Notes: generated from the letters alone by a model not told the origin. Positions 1-9,006 are shown, numbered from the stretch's first letter. The stretch: DNA of 64,000 nt from an uncultured Pseudomonadales bacterium (GCA_958296295.1 OY282460.1:3580291-3644290); one strand, 5' to 3'. Numbers and translations: made by a program.

Positions 1-592
1 GGTGATCCAAAATGCTGCCGCCATCGACGAGGCGCTGGGTCTCCCGCGCCACCTGCTTCGCGTCCCCTTGCAGAAACAGTTTCGCAAAGAGCGCCGCGGG
101 GCTCACTTCGGCCGGCACCATGACGCCGCCTTCGGTGTAGGACTGGCTTTGCGGACTGGTCGTGCCGAGCACGATGGAAGGAAAACGGGTGACGTAGCCC
201 AAATGGTCGGCCGCCGCCTGATCGAGGGAGACGGTGTTGCGGAAACCGTCCAGCCCGGGATGTTCGGCGGATGTCAACCAAGTGATCTCCGAATTGTGCG
301 CCTGTCGCCCGCTTTGGTTGGCGTGCTGGAGGCCGGAGAAAAGCGTGTAGCGCTCGCGGTGCGCGTCGATGAGGGCAAGATACTCGCTCGCCTGGTAGCC
401 GGCACCGGGTGTTTTCGGAAACCAGGAGTCCGCGTACAGGCCAAGGGTGGCGCAGATGTTCACCATTCTCGCCGGTTGGCTGGATGACGGACTCGCCGCG
501 AACGTCTCCAAGGCCGGTAGCGCCATCGTGACGCAACCGGCCTGCAGGCCGGTTTTCAGGAAGGTCCTGCGGCCCAAAGCGCGTGTGGGCAT
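1..592 (-). CDS. DUF1552 family exported protein, C-terminus beyond window
   Basis: Reading the minus strand from an ATG at 592 gives an open frame of about 197 codons that runs off the left edge. It starts with a twin-arginine type leader (GRRTFLKTG, residues 7-15), followed by a hydrophobic stretch ending ALETFA, so export by Tat is likely. The body (VNICATLGLYADSWFPK, then a segment around FSGLQHANQSG) is typical of DUF1552 proteins, which are usually encoded next to DUF1592-type cytochromes, as here (41 bp downstream of that gene). Biochemical function is unknown for the family. Only the N-terminal part can be judged. Confidence 0.8.
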   Translation of the reverse strand, partial: MPTRALGRRTFLKTGLQAGCVTMALPALETFAASPSSSQPARMVNICATLGLYADSWFPKTPGAGYQASEYLALIDAHRERYTLFSGLQHANQSGRQAHNSEITWLTSAEHPGLDGFRNTVSLDQAAADHLGYVTRFPSIVLGTTSPQSQSYTEGGVMVPAEVSPAALFAKLFLQGDAKQVARETQRLVDGGSILDH

Positions 593-633
593 CGAACGGT
601 CTCCTTCTCGCCGGGGTTTGTCGAAATGCGGCG

Positions 634-3123
634 TCAACGGCGACCGAACAGATCGCTGCGCGCCACCTCGTGCAGCATCGATCGCAAGGGGTAGTCTCGT
701 TTTCCGAGCCCGGCGACTATCCGCGCCACCTCGGCGCGGTCGGCGAACTCCACCTCCGCGCCGGTGGCCAGAACCAATAGCTGCGAAACCAAGTGCAGAG
801 CGACGTCCCGCATGTTGTTCTCGAGCAGGTGGCGTTGGTATTCCTCGAATCCTGCGAAAGCGTGACCGTCGGGCGTCACGCCGCTCGCGTCCACCGGCAA
901 ACCCAGCTTGTACCGCCCCGGATACTCCACGCCCTCGTATTCCACTTTGGCGCCGGTGGCGCGATAACGGGTGCGCAAGCCGCCGATGGGATCGAAAGAC
1001 TCCATAGCCAGGCCCGGCGGGTCTATCTTCGTGTGGCAACTCGCGCAAATCGCGTTCGCGCGGTGTGCCGTCAGTTGTTCGCGGATGGTGGTGGTGCCGC
1101 GCGTGTCCGGTTCCAAGCCGGCGACGTTGGGCGGCGGTGGCGGCGCCGGCTGGCCGAGCAGATTGGCCAGCACGAAGTTGCCGCGCGGCACCGGCGAAGT
1201 GGTGGTGCCGTTGGCCGTGATCTTGTGAATGCTCGCTTGGGCCAGCAAGCCGCCGCGCACACTACCAGGCGGCAACGGCACCTTGCGCATGTGTTGACCA
1301 CGAACGCCAGGTATCTTGTAGTGCTCCGCCAGGCGACGGTTGAGGAACGTGAAGTCCGAATCGATCAAGTTGTTGGCGCTGAGATCCCGCTCGATCAATT
1401 CGGCCAGGAAAAGCTCCGTTTCCGCCGCCATCGCTTGACCTAGGCGTTCGTCGTATTCGGGATAGAGCGCGGCGTCCGGCGTGGTCGCGTGCATCTCGTA
1501 CAAGCGGAACGCTTGGCCGGCGAAGTCCGCAACGAACCGATCGCGTCTCGGATCGTCGAGCATTCTCTCCACTTGCTCGGCGAGCACGTCCGGATCCGAG
1601 AGTTCGCCAGCCGCCGCCGCGGCGAACAGCGCCGCGTCCGGCATGCTCCGCCAAAGGAAATACGAAAGCCGCGAGGCGATGCCGTAGTCGTCCAAACGCT
1701 CGCCGGCCGTCGCTGGTGTGTGGAACATGAACGACGGCGCGGTAAGGATGGCGCGTAGCGGCACCCGCAACGCGTTGAGGAACGGCTTGCCCTCCGCCAA
1801 GAGCGGCGCCCCCAACTTCGCGTAGGTTTCGGCTTCGTCGGCGGCCACCGGCCGGCGAAACGCGCGCGGGGCGAAATCGCCAACGATGGCCAGCAGTTCC
1901 TCGTAACCGGCATCGGCCAAGTCGGCGTTGGCGAAGTCCCCAAGCACGCGACGCACGCTTGCCGGCGGCCACGAATCCCAAAGCGGCCCTTCCACGCTCA
2001 GCGATTTGATGGCGATGCCTTCGCCAGTGTAGTCCTTGACGTTCTTATCGGGCAGATAGTAGTTAACGTACGGCCCAGGCGGAGTTCGGAGATCGGCCAC
2101 AGACGGACTGACCACATCGCCCGGGCGCAGGAACGTCTCCACCGCGACGGTGCGGGCGGCGTCGCCCACCAAATCGAATGCGCCGATGAGATCCGTCAGC
2201 GCCGCAGCCGCGGCGACGCCTTCCGCGCCTTTGAAAACCGTCAACGTGACCGGCGTTTTGGCTTGGTAGGGATAGGCCTCCACGGTCACGCGGTAGCGCC
2301 CAGGGGTTGGCACGGCGTAACCCTCGGTGTCCGTGTGAAACATGTAGGTGGAAGCGGTGTCGAAGAAAGTCGCCACCGCGTCGTCGAGTTTCTTCGTCAC
2401 GCCGCCGCCGAGAAATTCGCCTTCGTGCATGTAGCCGAGGTAGCGCGACTTCGCGTATTCCACATGGAAGCGTTCGGTCTTGGGCCGCGGGCCAAGGGCG
2501 AGCGCCAAGTCCAGCGCCTTGTCCGCAGCAGCGAGGTAGGCGCGCACATGCAGCGCGGAAATGCCCTGATTCGCCGCCACGGTGTCGAAGCCGCTGGAAT
2601 CCGCTTCCACCGGCAACGCCGTCGTCAATTCCTGGGCCTGCGCCGGGTCGATGCCCAGCAAGTCCGTGACGGTGTGCTGATACTCCAGCCGCGTCAGCCG
2701 TCGCAGCGGGGCCCGCTGCGTGCCTTGTGCTCTCAAGCTCGCCGACGTAAGCGCCCGTTCGAGCGCCGCGAGCGCCGGTTCGACAAGATCCGCTGCGGGG
2801 CTGGGCAACGGTGGCGGTGGCATCTCGCCCCGGTCCACTCGGTCGAACACGCGCTCCCAAACGCGGAACGTGGCGGGATCATCCAAGTCTTCGCCAACCG
2901 CCGTGAAGTCCAACGGCGAAAGAGCGGTGTTGCTGTGGCAGGCTAGGCAGGCCGTTTCGAGCAGCGGCTGAACAGCGGCCGTGAAGGCCGCCGCGGGTGC
3001 CGCGCAAAGCACCGACAGGGCGAGCAGGGATACACACGTCCGGCAAATGCGCCCGATCCGGCCCTCGCCCGCGCCTCTCGCCCGCGGGCCACGCGAATAG
3101 CGTCGCATAGTCGAACGTGCCAT
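634..3123 (-). CDS. DUF1592/DUF1588/DUF1585 multidomain c-type cytochrome-like protein
   Basis: This 829-residue protein has a basic N-terminus and a hydrophobic signal segment ending AAPAAAF near residue 47. A heme c motif CLACH lies shortly after it, at about residues 58-62, and a second, CASCH, lies in the C-terminal quarter. In between come segments typical of DUF1587 (RLTRLEYQHTVTDLLG), DUF1595, DUF1592 (SRLSYFLWRSMPDAAL) and DUF1588 (FLNRRLAEHYKI), and the C-terminus matches DUF1585. The protein is probably periplasmic or surface-exposed and redox active. The family is common in Planctomycetes and in some Gammaproteobacteria. Its partner DUF1552 gene lies 41 bp downstream. Substrate unknown. 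Confidence 0.88.
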   Translation of the reverse strand: MARSTMRRYSRGPRARGAGEGRIGRICRTCVSLLALSVLCAAPAAAFTAAVQPLLETACLACHSNTALSPLDFTAVGEDLDDPATFRVWERVFDRVDRGEMPPPPLPSPAADLVEPALAALERALTSASLRAQGTQRAPLRRLTRLEYQHTVTDLLGIDPAQAQELTTALPVEADSSGFDTVAANQGISALHVRAYLAAADKALDLALALGPRPKTERFHVEYAKSRYLGYMHEGEFLGGGVTKKLDDAVATFFDTASTYMFHTDTEGYAVPTPGRYRVTVEAYPYQAKTPVTLTVFKGAEGVAAAAALTDLIGAFDLVGDAARTVAVETFLRPGDVVSPSVADLRTPPGPYVNYYLPDKNVKDYTGEGIAIKSLSVEGPLWDSWPPASVRRVLGDFANADLADAGYEELLAIVGDFAPRAFRRPVAADEAETYAKLGAPLLAEGKPFLNALRVPLRAILTAPSFMFHTPATAGERLDDYGIASRLSYFLWRSMPDAALFAAAAAGELSDPDVLAEQVERMLDDPRRDRFVADFAGQAFRLYEMHATTPDAALYPEYDERLGQAMAAETELFLAELIERDLSANNLIDSDFTFLNRRLAEHYKIPGVRGQHMRKVPLPPGSVRGGLLAQASIHKITANGTTTSPVPRGNFVLANLLGQPAPPPPPNVAGLEPDTRGTTTIREQLTAHRANAICASCHTKIDPPGLAMESFDPIGGLRTRYRATGAKVEYEGVEYPGRYKLGLPVDASGVTPDGHAFAGFEEYQRHLLENNMRDVALHLVSQLLVLATGAEVEFADRAEVARIVAGLGKRDYPLRSMLHEVARSDLFGRR

Positions 3124-3281
3124 TGCAGCACCCCTCGTCAGCCCCTCCCGGCTGTTGCGCCATTGGCGTCGTGGCGCAGCCGTAGCCTAGCGCGTGCTAG
3201 AGCAGGTGTCCAACTCGTGCGGGGGTCACACGGGCGCGGCGTTGTCGTGCGCTTGAGGGGCCGGAGCGCACGCGCCCGCCA

Positions 3282-4058
3282 TCAGAACTCCTCCAGCAAC
3301 CGGCCTTTGCCGGCAAGGCGGTCGTCCACACCGCAGGCGCGCAGGGAATGCCAGATGGTGGCGATGTTGATGGGGATGAGGGGCTTTTCCAGCCACAGTT
3401 CCAGCGTCGGAAAGATGTCCACGGTGGAGAGGTTCGTGCCGCATTGCACGATGGCGTCCACGTCGTCGCCGTCCACTTGCCGCACGGCGGCCATCACTTG
3501 TTGGATCGAAGTGGCGGCGATGGCGGTGGCGGAGGGGCGCGACAAGCCCGCGACGTGCTTCACCTCGAAGCCGATCTCGCTGAAGAATAGCCGCACGTTG
3601 GCATCGCCGACCGGCGGGTAGGGGGTGATGACCGAAATCGTCTTGGCGTCGAAGGCGGCCAACGCCTGCCGCGTGGCCGCGGCGCCGGTGCTGAGGCCAA
3701 GCGTGCCGATGCGCTCTTGGATGTCCGCCTCGAACGCCTCGTTGCCGGCCAAGCCGCCCCAGAAGGTCTCGGCCGACATGCCGAGCATGAGGTGGGTGAT
3801 TTCGGCGCTGAGCGCGCGGTCGATGGCGCCTGGCAACTCTGCGCGCATCAACTCGAGGAAGCGTTCGAAAACACTGTCCATGCCTTCCCCGGTCTTGGCG
3901 TTCTCGTCCGCCCAATTGCGCAGCTCGATCCAGAACCGGGACGGATGCCATGTCACGCCCTCCAGCGCGAACTTCTGCAAATCGTACTCCACGCCGGTGT
4001 TGGTGGAGGGAATCAAGACGCCGATGCGGGCGCGACGCGCGATTTGGTAGTTGTCCAT
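3282..4058 (-). CDS. Asp/Glu racemase superfamily protein (maleate isomerase / arylmalonate decarboxylase-like) 1
   Basis: The 258-residue protein begins with the family's substrate-binding segment VLIPSTNTGVEY (residues 14-25) and keeps the second half-site QCGTNLS with a cysteine at 206. The first half-site reads LGMSAETFWGG, so the N-terminal catalytic cysteine of racemases and maleate isomerases is absent. Arylmalonate decarboxylases also have a single C-terminal cysteine. It is the last gene of a minus-strand operon, 37 bp after the NYC1-like SDR gene, and a paralogue lies at 9003-9773. ATG 4058 was chosen because the family fold begins there; the longer open frame upstream overlaps the SDR gene. 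An isomerase or decarboxylase acting on a maleate- or malonate-type acid is the inferred role. Confidence 0.82.
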   Translation of the reverse strand: MDNYQIARRARIGVLIPSTNTGVEYDLQKFALEGVTWHPSRFWIELRNWADENAKTGEGMDSVFERFLELMRAELPGAIDRALSAEITHLMLGMSAETFWGGLAGNEAFEADIQERIGTLGLSTGAAATRQALAAFDAKTISVITPYPPVGDANVRLFFSEIGFEVKHVAGLSRPSATAIAATSIQQVMAAVRQVDGDDVDAIVQCGTNLSTVDIFPTLELWLEKPLIPINIATIWHSLRACGVDDRLAGKGRLLEEF

Positions 4059-4095
4059 TGCGGCCCTCAGCTGTTCGAGTGAAAAGTCGCCAAGG

Positions 4096-4902
4096 TCAGC
4101 TGCTCGGGCCGTGGCTGCCCGGCATGTCGCTGAACAGATCGCGTTTGCGGAAGGCGGCGGTGAGGAACCGCAGCATCGCCTTGCCGCCGGTGAGCCAGAC
4201 CACCTTGGCACCGTCGCGGTTGGCCTTGAGGACGCCATCCGCCAAGAACGGCGCCACCGTCTCCACGGTGTCCCCCAGCACGTTGAAGGCACGTTTGGCG
4301 CGACGCCAAGCATCGGAGTTCGGATCGTAGTCGCCGACCAGGAGATCGGTGACGACGATCCCCGGGCTCAAGGCGCAGATCTGAATGCCGGTTCCCGCGG
4401 CGTCCTTGCGCAACGCTTTGTTGAGATAGCGGACTGCCCGCTTGCTGGCGCCGTAGACGGCAAGGCCCGGCTGCGTCATGCCATTGCTGCCGAAACCCTC
4501 CATGTTCCATATCTGCCCGCCGCCTTGTTCCTTCATCCCGGCCATGGCCACTTTGCTGGCCAACAGCAGCCCGGTCAGGTTGGTGCCGACGACGTTGGCT
4601 ATTTCCGACGCCGACTGTTCCCAAAGCGGGGCTCGGGTGATGCTCACGCCGGCGTTGTTGATCCACACGTCCACGCGCGCGAATGTCTTGATGGCGAAGT
4701 TCCACAGCGCTTCCAAATCGTTCGCTTGGGTGACGTCGCACGCCAAGCCAGCGAGGCGCGCCGGGCCAAGATCCGTCACCAGCCGCGAAACCGCCGCCTC
4801 ATTGCGCCCATTCGCCACGACGTTGCAGCCCCGGGCCAGAAAGGCCGCCGCCAAGCCGCGCCCGATACCCCGGGTGCTGCCGGTGATAACGACGGTTTTC
4901 AA
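4096..4902 (-). CDS. NYC1/NOL-like short-chain dehydrogenase (chlorophyll b reductase-like)
   Basis: A classical SDR of 268 residues: NAD(P)-binding TGSTRGIG (7-14), INNAG (81-85), and a catalytic triad of Ser139, Tyr150 and Lys154 in AVYGASK. Several segments match plant chlorophyll b reductase NYC1 as I recall it, beyond the generic SDR motifs. These are VVITGSTRG at the start, WINNAG, an FNMDGAGSGG-like stretch (here WNMEGFGSNG), AVYG-K, SPG-V-T-LL, and a C-terminal region resembling FN----ETVA followed by a basic amphipathic helix. The start is a TTG overlapping the stop of the Rieske gene (TTGA), which implies translational coupling. NYC1 reduces the C7 formyl group of chlorophyll b; that activity is inferred here from similarity only. 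Confidence 0.8.
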   Translation of the reverse strand: MKTVVITGSTRGIGRGLAAAFLARGCNVVANGRNEAAVSRLVTDLGPARLAGLACDVTQANDLEALWNFAIKTFARVDVWINNAGVSITRAPLWEQSASEIANVVGTNLTGLLLASKVAMAGMKEQGGGQIWNMEGFGSNGMTQPGLAVYGASKRAVRYLNKALRKDAAGTGIQICALSPGIVVTDLLVGDYDPNSDAWRRAKRAFNVLGDTVETVAPFLADGVLKANRDGAKVVWLTGGKAMLRFLTAAFRKRDLFSDMPGSHGPSS

Positions 4903-6035
4903 AGCCCTGCCGCGCGAGCGCCCGCTTCTCGGCCGCCGGTCAACGGCACCGGCGCCATCACCCAGTCGATGTCGGCGTGTTGGCGACGTTGCGGAGACGG
5001 GATGGTCAACACCTTGCGGCGGCGGTGCGCGGCCACGGCCGCCGAGTCGATCTGCCAACCTTTTTCGATCAGTCGCCTACGGGCCGCCCGAAAGCTCCCC
5101 ATGAAGCGGTCGTCTTTCACGGAGAGCTCGTGCAGATGACTCTCCGGCAGGAAATTGGGCGTCGCCCGCTCGACGATGGCGGTGTCCTGGGCGAAGATCT
5201 TGCGCAGCCGTTTACGCGAGCCGCGATCGAAAATGTCCGGTTTGAGAAAGTTGCGCAGCTGGGTGGCGAAGGTGCGGGTGTGGTGCTCGTCCACCGGCGT
5301 GTTGGCGTCGAACATGATGATCGACATCTTCGGATTGATGTCGATGCGGATGCGCGCGATCAAACCGTTCAGATGCCATTCCGGTTTGGTGACCGTGGGC
5401 TGGCGTTCCTTGCGCATCCGTCGCCGCAGCCAACCTTTCATCTGCGGCGGGTATTGGATGTTCTCGGATCGGCCCCGGTAGTCGTTCTTTTCCACCTCGA
5501 CGATGTGGTTTTCGTAGGCGGTCGCTTCCATGCCGAAGCTCGGATGGACGAAGGAGGCGTGCGCGATGTCGATGCCGTTTTCCACCACCCGCGCCGCTTC
5601 GGCGCGCCAATGCCACTCGTCGGTAATGCGCTTCCAGTCCTGGTCGTCGTACTCCGGGAACTCGGGCAGCGGGAAGCGTTCTTCTTCGGGCGCGTCACCG
5701 AGAAACACCCAGATCATCCCGAAGCGTTCGCAGGTGGGATAGGCGTCGATGCGCGCCCGGCGCGGCGGCGTGAAGTCTTCGCCTTCGGAGGGAACGAGTA
5801 CCACCCGCCCGGTGCCGTCGTAGCACCAACCGTGGTAGGGGCAAGCGACGCAGTCGCCCTTGCGCCAGCCCCCGGAGAGAGAGCCGCCACGATGCAGGCA
5901 GACATCGCTCAGGCAGTGGACCGTGCCGGCGGAATCGCGAAACAGCACGAAATCCTGCCCCAACATGCGCGTGCGAACGGGTTGGTCCTCGACAGCCTTC
6001 GACCATTCGGCGACGTACCAAAGGTTGATCAACAT
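4899..6035 (-). CDS. Rieske non-heme iron oxygenase, alpha-subunit type
   Basis: 378 residues. The Rieske [2Fe-2S] ligands are C46-L-H48 and C65-P-Y-H68 (CPYHGW). The mononuclear iron site is in ENGIDIAHASFVH (D156, H159, H164). The protein is soluble, with no C-terminal membrane helices. It belongs to the broad superfamily that contains pheophorbide a oxygenase and chlorophyllide a oxygenase, as well as vanillate- and phthalate-type oxygenases. First gene of an operon with the NYC1-like SDR and an Asp/Glu-racemase-family gene, divergent from the RCCR-like operon. A GAGGGG ribosome site precedes ATG 6035. A ring-opening role on a chlorin is suggested by context; without the PaO membrane helices and CxxC motif the substrate cannot be fixed from sequence. 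Confidence 0.88.
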   Translation of the reverse strand: MLINLWYVAEWSKAVEDQPVRTRMLGQDFVLFRDSAGTVHCLSDVCLHRGGSLSGGWRKGDCVACPYHGWCYDGTGRVVLVPSEGEDFTPPRRARIDAYPTCERFGMIWVFLGDAPEEERFPLPEFPEYDDQDWKRITDEWHWRAEAARVVENGIDIAHASFVHPSFGMEATAYENHIVEVEKNDYRGRSENIQYPPQMKGWLRRRMRKERQPTVTKPEWHLNGLIARIRIDINPKMSIIMFDANTPVDEHHTRTFATQLRNFLKPDIFDRGSRKRLRKIFAQDTAIVERATPNFLPESHLHELSVKDDRFMGSFRAARRRLIEKGWQIDSAAVAAHRRRKVLTIPSPQRRQHADIDWVMAPVPLTGGREAGARAAGL

Positions 6036-6225
6036 CGCGCGCCCCTCATCGTCTCAATCGCTGTCTCAATCGCTCTCCGCCCGTCCCGACGGTGGTTCCG
6101 CAGGCCGTGTCGCGGCGTACCGGCAGGCGCCGCCGGCGCTTGCAATCCCCGCGTCCTTCGCCGAGCATACCTGCTTTCCCGGCTACGCATGCGAGTCGCC
6201 TTTGGCCACGTCCACCCGATCGCTC
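6036..6225. promoter_or_regulatory. Divergent promoter region between the two chlorophyll-type operons
   Basis: This 190-bp region separates the minus-strand Rieske operon from the plus-strand RCCR-like operon, so promoters for both must lie here or overlap the gene starts. A perfect 12-bp tandem repeat GTCTCAATCGCT occupies 6051-6062 and 6063-6074, just upstream of the Rieske ribosome-binding site. It could be a regulator-binding site or a slippage duplication. No clear -35/-10 pair was assigned. Confidence 0.5.
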
Positions 6226-7008
6226 ATGGATACCATCGCCGCCCGCCCGGCGGTGGACAATCGGCAAACCTTCGATGCGTTGTGGCAAAACCTCGGCGAT
6301 TTGTTCAAGAAGGTCGAAGCGCGGTTCGCGCTCACGCCGGACGCTTCCACCGCGAGCTTGCAGCCCTACCACGCCATTGACGGCAGCGGCGCCGGCGGCA
6401 GTCTGAGCACGTTCTCCGGGCCGGAGATCGACTGGCTGGTGTTTTCCTGGGTGGGCAATCCCAAAGCCAGCTTCAGCAACATGCACCTCACCGTGAGCCT
6501 GTCGAGCGAAATCGACGCGCCGCACCTCGGCCTCGCCTTCGGCACCGCGCCGCACCTCTTCTTCTACATGGATTTCATCCCGCGCATGGACTTGGCGGCC
6601 AACCCCGCCTACATGGACACCTACTACCAAGAATTGAACGAGGAGCATCTGCGCCTGCACGAGAACCCCGCCTTCACCGCCTTCGTCAGCCGCAGTCTGT
6701 ACATGCGCGTCACCCAGACCGCCGCCAGCTTGTGTTTCACCGCCGACGACACGGACGAGAATCGGGCGACGCTGCGCGACACCTCCGAGAGAATGGTGGC
6801 GCAGTGGCTCGCCAACGTGGAGAAGGCGAACGCCGTGCTTCCGGCGGAGCGCCCGGCGCTGGCTGCGCGGGACGAATCCATCCGCCGCGCCATCGCCGAA
6901 CGCGATCCGATGAACGCGCTGGTGCAGCGCATGTACGGCCCGGAACTCACGGCCAGGCTGGTGAAGGCGCTTTGGGGCGGCGACCGCGCGCTGCCGCGGC
7001 CGGCGTGA
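6226..7008 (+). CDS. Red chlorophyll catabolite reductase-like protein 1 (ferredoxin-dependent bilin reductase superfamily)
   Basis: 260 residues. The block DFIPRMDL (116-123) followed by NPAYMDTYYQ matches the conserved PHRKDL--YPDYLKEFYE region of plant RCCR. Further on, FVSRSLYMRVTQTAASLCF and a helix of the ADDTDENRATLRD type match the plant segment with VSPSLFVRTAFSPTAS. Plant RCCR reduces red chlorophyll catabolite at C20/C1 using ferredoxin electrons. The gene overlaps the next one by four bases (GTGA), and the operon includes a chlorophyllase-like hydrolase. A paralogue sits at 37581-38336. Family membership rests on remembered plant sequences, not a search. The true bilin substrate and electron donor are unknown. 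Confidence 0.8.
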   Translation: MDTIAARPAVDNRQTFDALWQNLGDLFKKVEARFALTPDASTASLQPYHAIDGSGAGGSLSTFSGPEIDWLVFSWVGNPKASFSNMHLTVSLSSEIDAPHLGLAFGTAPHLFFYMDFIPRMDLAANPAYMDTYYQELNEEHLRLHENPAFTAFVSRSLYMRVTQTAASLCFTADDTDENRATLRDTSERMVAQWLANVEKANAVLPAERPALAARDESIRRAIAERDPMNALVQRMYGPELTARLVKALWGGDRALPRPA

Positions 7009-7997
7009 ACGACGCCGTGCGGGCGGTCTATCGGGCCGCCAAAGTCCCGGGGCGGCAGGCGCCCTGGGACAACCTGACGCTCAAGCTCTACTACCCGAGC
7101 CGCTACGGCGACAGCTTCGAGGAACGCGACACGGGCTTCGTGCCGCCGGACGCCGCGCGTTCGCCTTTCCCCGTGGTGATCGTCATGCCCGGCATCAACA
7201 TCTCGCCGGAGTCCTACGGCTGGCTGGCGAGGCGGCTGGCGCAAGCCGGTTTTCTGGCGGTGACCTACGGCTGGGTGACGATGGAAATGGCCGACCTCGT
7301 GAGTTTGAGCCCGGGAGTGGACGTCGACAGCCTGCGCCGCGATGTCTACGGGCGCGCGCCGTCTTGTCCGCCGCTGCCGGCTATTTTGGACGACCTCGCC
7401 AAGGTGCAGCAGAACGGCCTTTTGGCCGGCCACTTGGATCTTGAGAGGGTCGTCTTGGGTGGCCATTCCGCTGGCGGCAGCATGGCCTTGCTGAATGCCA
7501 ACGCCAACTGGTTCCCGGCGCTGCGCGGCGCGTTCGCCTACGCGGCCCACACCGCCGGCAATGTCCGCCTCGGCTGGCCGAAGGACAGCTTCATGCCGCT
7601 TGCGGACGATCTGCCCTTGCTTGTGATGGGCGGCACGCGAGACGGCGTGATTGCCGCCAGCGGCCACCGCTATGGCCAAGAAGATGCCGCCAACGCCAGC
7701 GCGGCGATCGAACGGACTTTTGCGAACGCGGTGCGCGGCGAGCGCGGCGACCGCTACTTGCTGATCGTGGAAGGCGCCAATCACTTCGCGTTCGCTTGGC
7801 CGCAAGACGAATCCACCGGCCGCGCCTATCTGGATGGCGAAGCCGCCGGCGGCAAGAAGAAGATCCGCCGCTATCTGGGCGAGGTGGCGACCGCTTTTTG
7901 CCGGTTGGCCTGCCGCGGCGGCGACGCCTCGGCGGCGGCCTTGCACAAGTTGTGCGATCCCGCGCATCCCTTGGCCGCGATCGCGCGGCGCAAGTGA
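7005..7997 (+). CDS. Chlorophyllase/dienelactone hydrolase-like alpha/beta hydrolase
   Basis: 330 residues with GTG start overlapping the stop of the RCCR-like gene. The strand PVVIVMPGINISPESYGWLA (56-75) resembles the oxyanion strand of chlorophyllase. The nucleophile elbow is GGHSAGG with Ser155; Asp213 (TRDG) and His260 (GANHFAFAW) complete a plausible triad. A basic C-terminal helix (KKIRRYLGEVATAF) resembles the equivalent end segment of plant chlorophyllases. No signal peptide is evident. Dephytylation or ester hydrolysis of a chlorophyll derivative is inferred from the operon; a general dienelactone hydrolase-type esterase is the alternative. Confidence 0.78.
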   Translation: MNDAVRAVYRAAKVPGRQAPWDNLTLKLYYPSRYGDSFEERDTGFVPPDAARSPFPVVIVMPGINISPESYGWLARRLAQAGFLAVTYGWVTMEMADLVSLSPGVDVDSLRRDVYGRAPSCPPLPAILDDLAKVQQNGLLAGHLDLERVVLGGHSAGGSMALLNANANWFPALRGAFAYAAHTAGNVRLGWPKDSFMPLADDLPLLVMGGTRDGVIAASGHRYGQEDAANASAAIERTFANAVRGERGDRYLLIVEGANHFAFAWPQDESTGRAYLDGEAAGGKKKIRRYLGEVATAFCRLACRGGDASAAALHKLCDPAHPLAAIARRK

Positions 7998-8028
7998 ACT
8001 CCAACGAACTCATCGGGCGGAAGTCGAC

Positions 8029-9006
8029 ATGAACGAGGAAAAACCCAGCGACTGGCAGGAACTCATCACCGGCGAATGGCACGGCGCCCCGGCGGTGTAC
8101 GAGCCGGACGGCACCTACGTTGGCTTCAACATCGTCTCCCGCGCCAGCGAGCACGTCGGCGACAAGACGCGCTATTGGATGGAAACAGATTTCGACGCCG
8201 TCGGCCCGTTGCGCAATCGGTTCGAGATCGGGCGCTTCGACTTCGGCGTTATCGATTCGGACGCCGACCGCATCTACACCGGCCCGGATTTCGTTGGCTC
8301 CGGCAGCCCGTACGGCAATCTGGTGGATTCCGAGTATTTCTCGCCGGCTTGGAATACGCATTTGCGCACCGTGAACCACGTGGTGCCCGAGCTCGCGATG
8401 CAAGTTTATTCCTCGTTGCTTTACGAAGGCCCCACGTTGATAGCCACCTTCAACGGCCTGTACATCGTCACCCAAGACGACGGCCCGGCCAGCCGCGCGC
8501 GGGTCGCCGATTGGCTGCAACGCGAGCAGACGGAAGGCAAGCGCCCCTTCGTGCTGCCGCCCAAGCACCAGGGCCGCTGGCAAGGCGAGCTGGAGGTCTA
8601 CGACGCCCAGCAACGGCGCCTTGGCGTCAACCAGGTCGCCATCGACTACACGCCGATCAACCTCACGCGCGCCAACATGCGCATCGAAACGCAAGGCGTG
8701 ATCAACGGCCAATACGCGTTCGAGCGCAGCCGCGATCACAACCACCACCAGTTTCACGGCCCGGACATCCACGGCAACGGCATCGCCTATGGCCGCTTCC
8801 TCTACAGCACGATGCATCGCTATGGCGAGGCGTTGCGTTTGGAGACCCGCGACACGCTCGTGGACCGTGACAACACGCTGGTCGTGAACTGGAACTACTT
8901 CCTGTCGCAAGAACGCCGCTACACCACGCACGGCGTGCTTTCTTGGCAGCCTGGGGAGGAAGTGCTCGGCCCGCGCTTCCTGTCCGGCCAAGGGGCCAAC
9001 CGGTGA
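8029..9006 (+). CDS. Protein of unknown function with tandem calycin-like beta-barrel repeats
   Basis: 325 residues, no signal peptide, not recognised by name. It contains two related halves. Each opens with a GxWxGxxxVY signature: GEWHGAPAVY at residues 15-24 and GRWQGELEVY at 182-191, followed by alternating polar and aromatic residues typical of an antiparallel barrel. Such openings occur in lipocalin/calycin proteins, including DUF3598- and CpcT-like cyanobacterial proteins that handle linear tetrapyrroles. A histidine cluster (DHNHHQFH) lies in the second half. It sits between the chlorophyllase-like gene and a racemase-family gene, overlapping the latter (GTGA). Tetrapyrrole binding is inference. 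Confidence 0.75.
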   Translation: MNEEKPSDWQELITGEWHGAPAVYEPDGTYVGFNIVSRASEHVGDKTRYWMETDFDAVGPLRNRFEIGRFDFGVIDSDADRIYTGPDFVGSGSPYGNLVDSEYFSPAWNTHLRTVNHVVPELAMQVYSSLLYEGPTLIATFNGLYIVTQDDGPASRARVADWLQREQTEGKRPFVLPPKHQGRWQGELEVYDAQQRRLGVNQVAIDYTPINLTRANMRIETQGVINGQYAFERSRDHNHHQFHGPDIHGNGIAYGRFLYSTMHRYGEALRLETRDTLVDRDNTLVVNWNYFLSQERRYTTHGVLSWQPGEEVLGPRFLSGQGANR

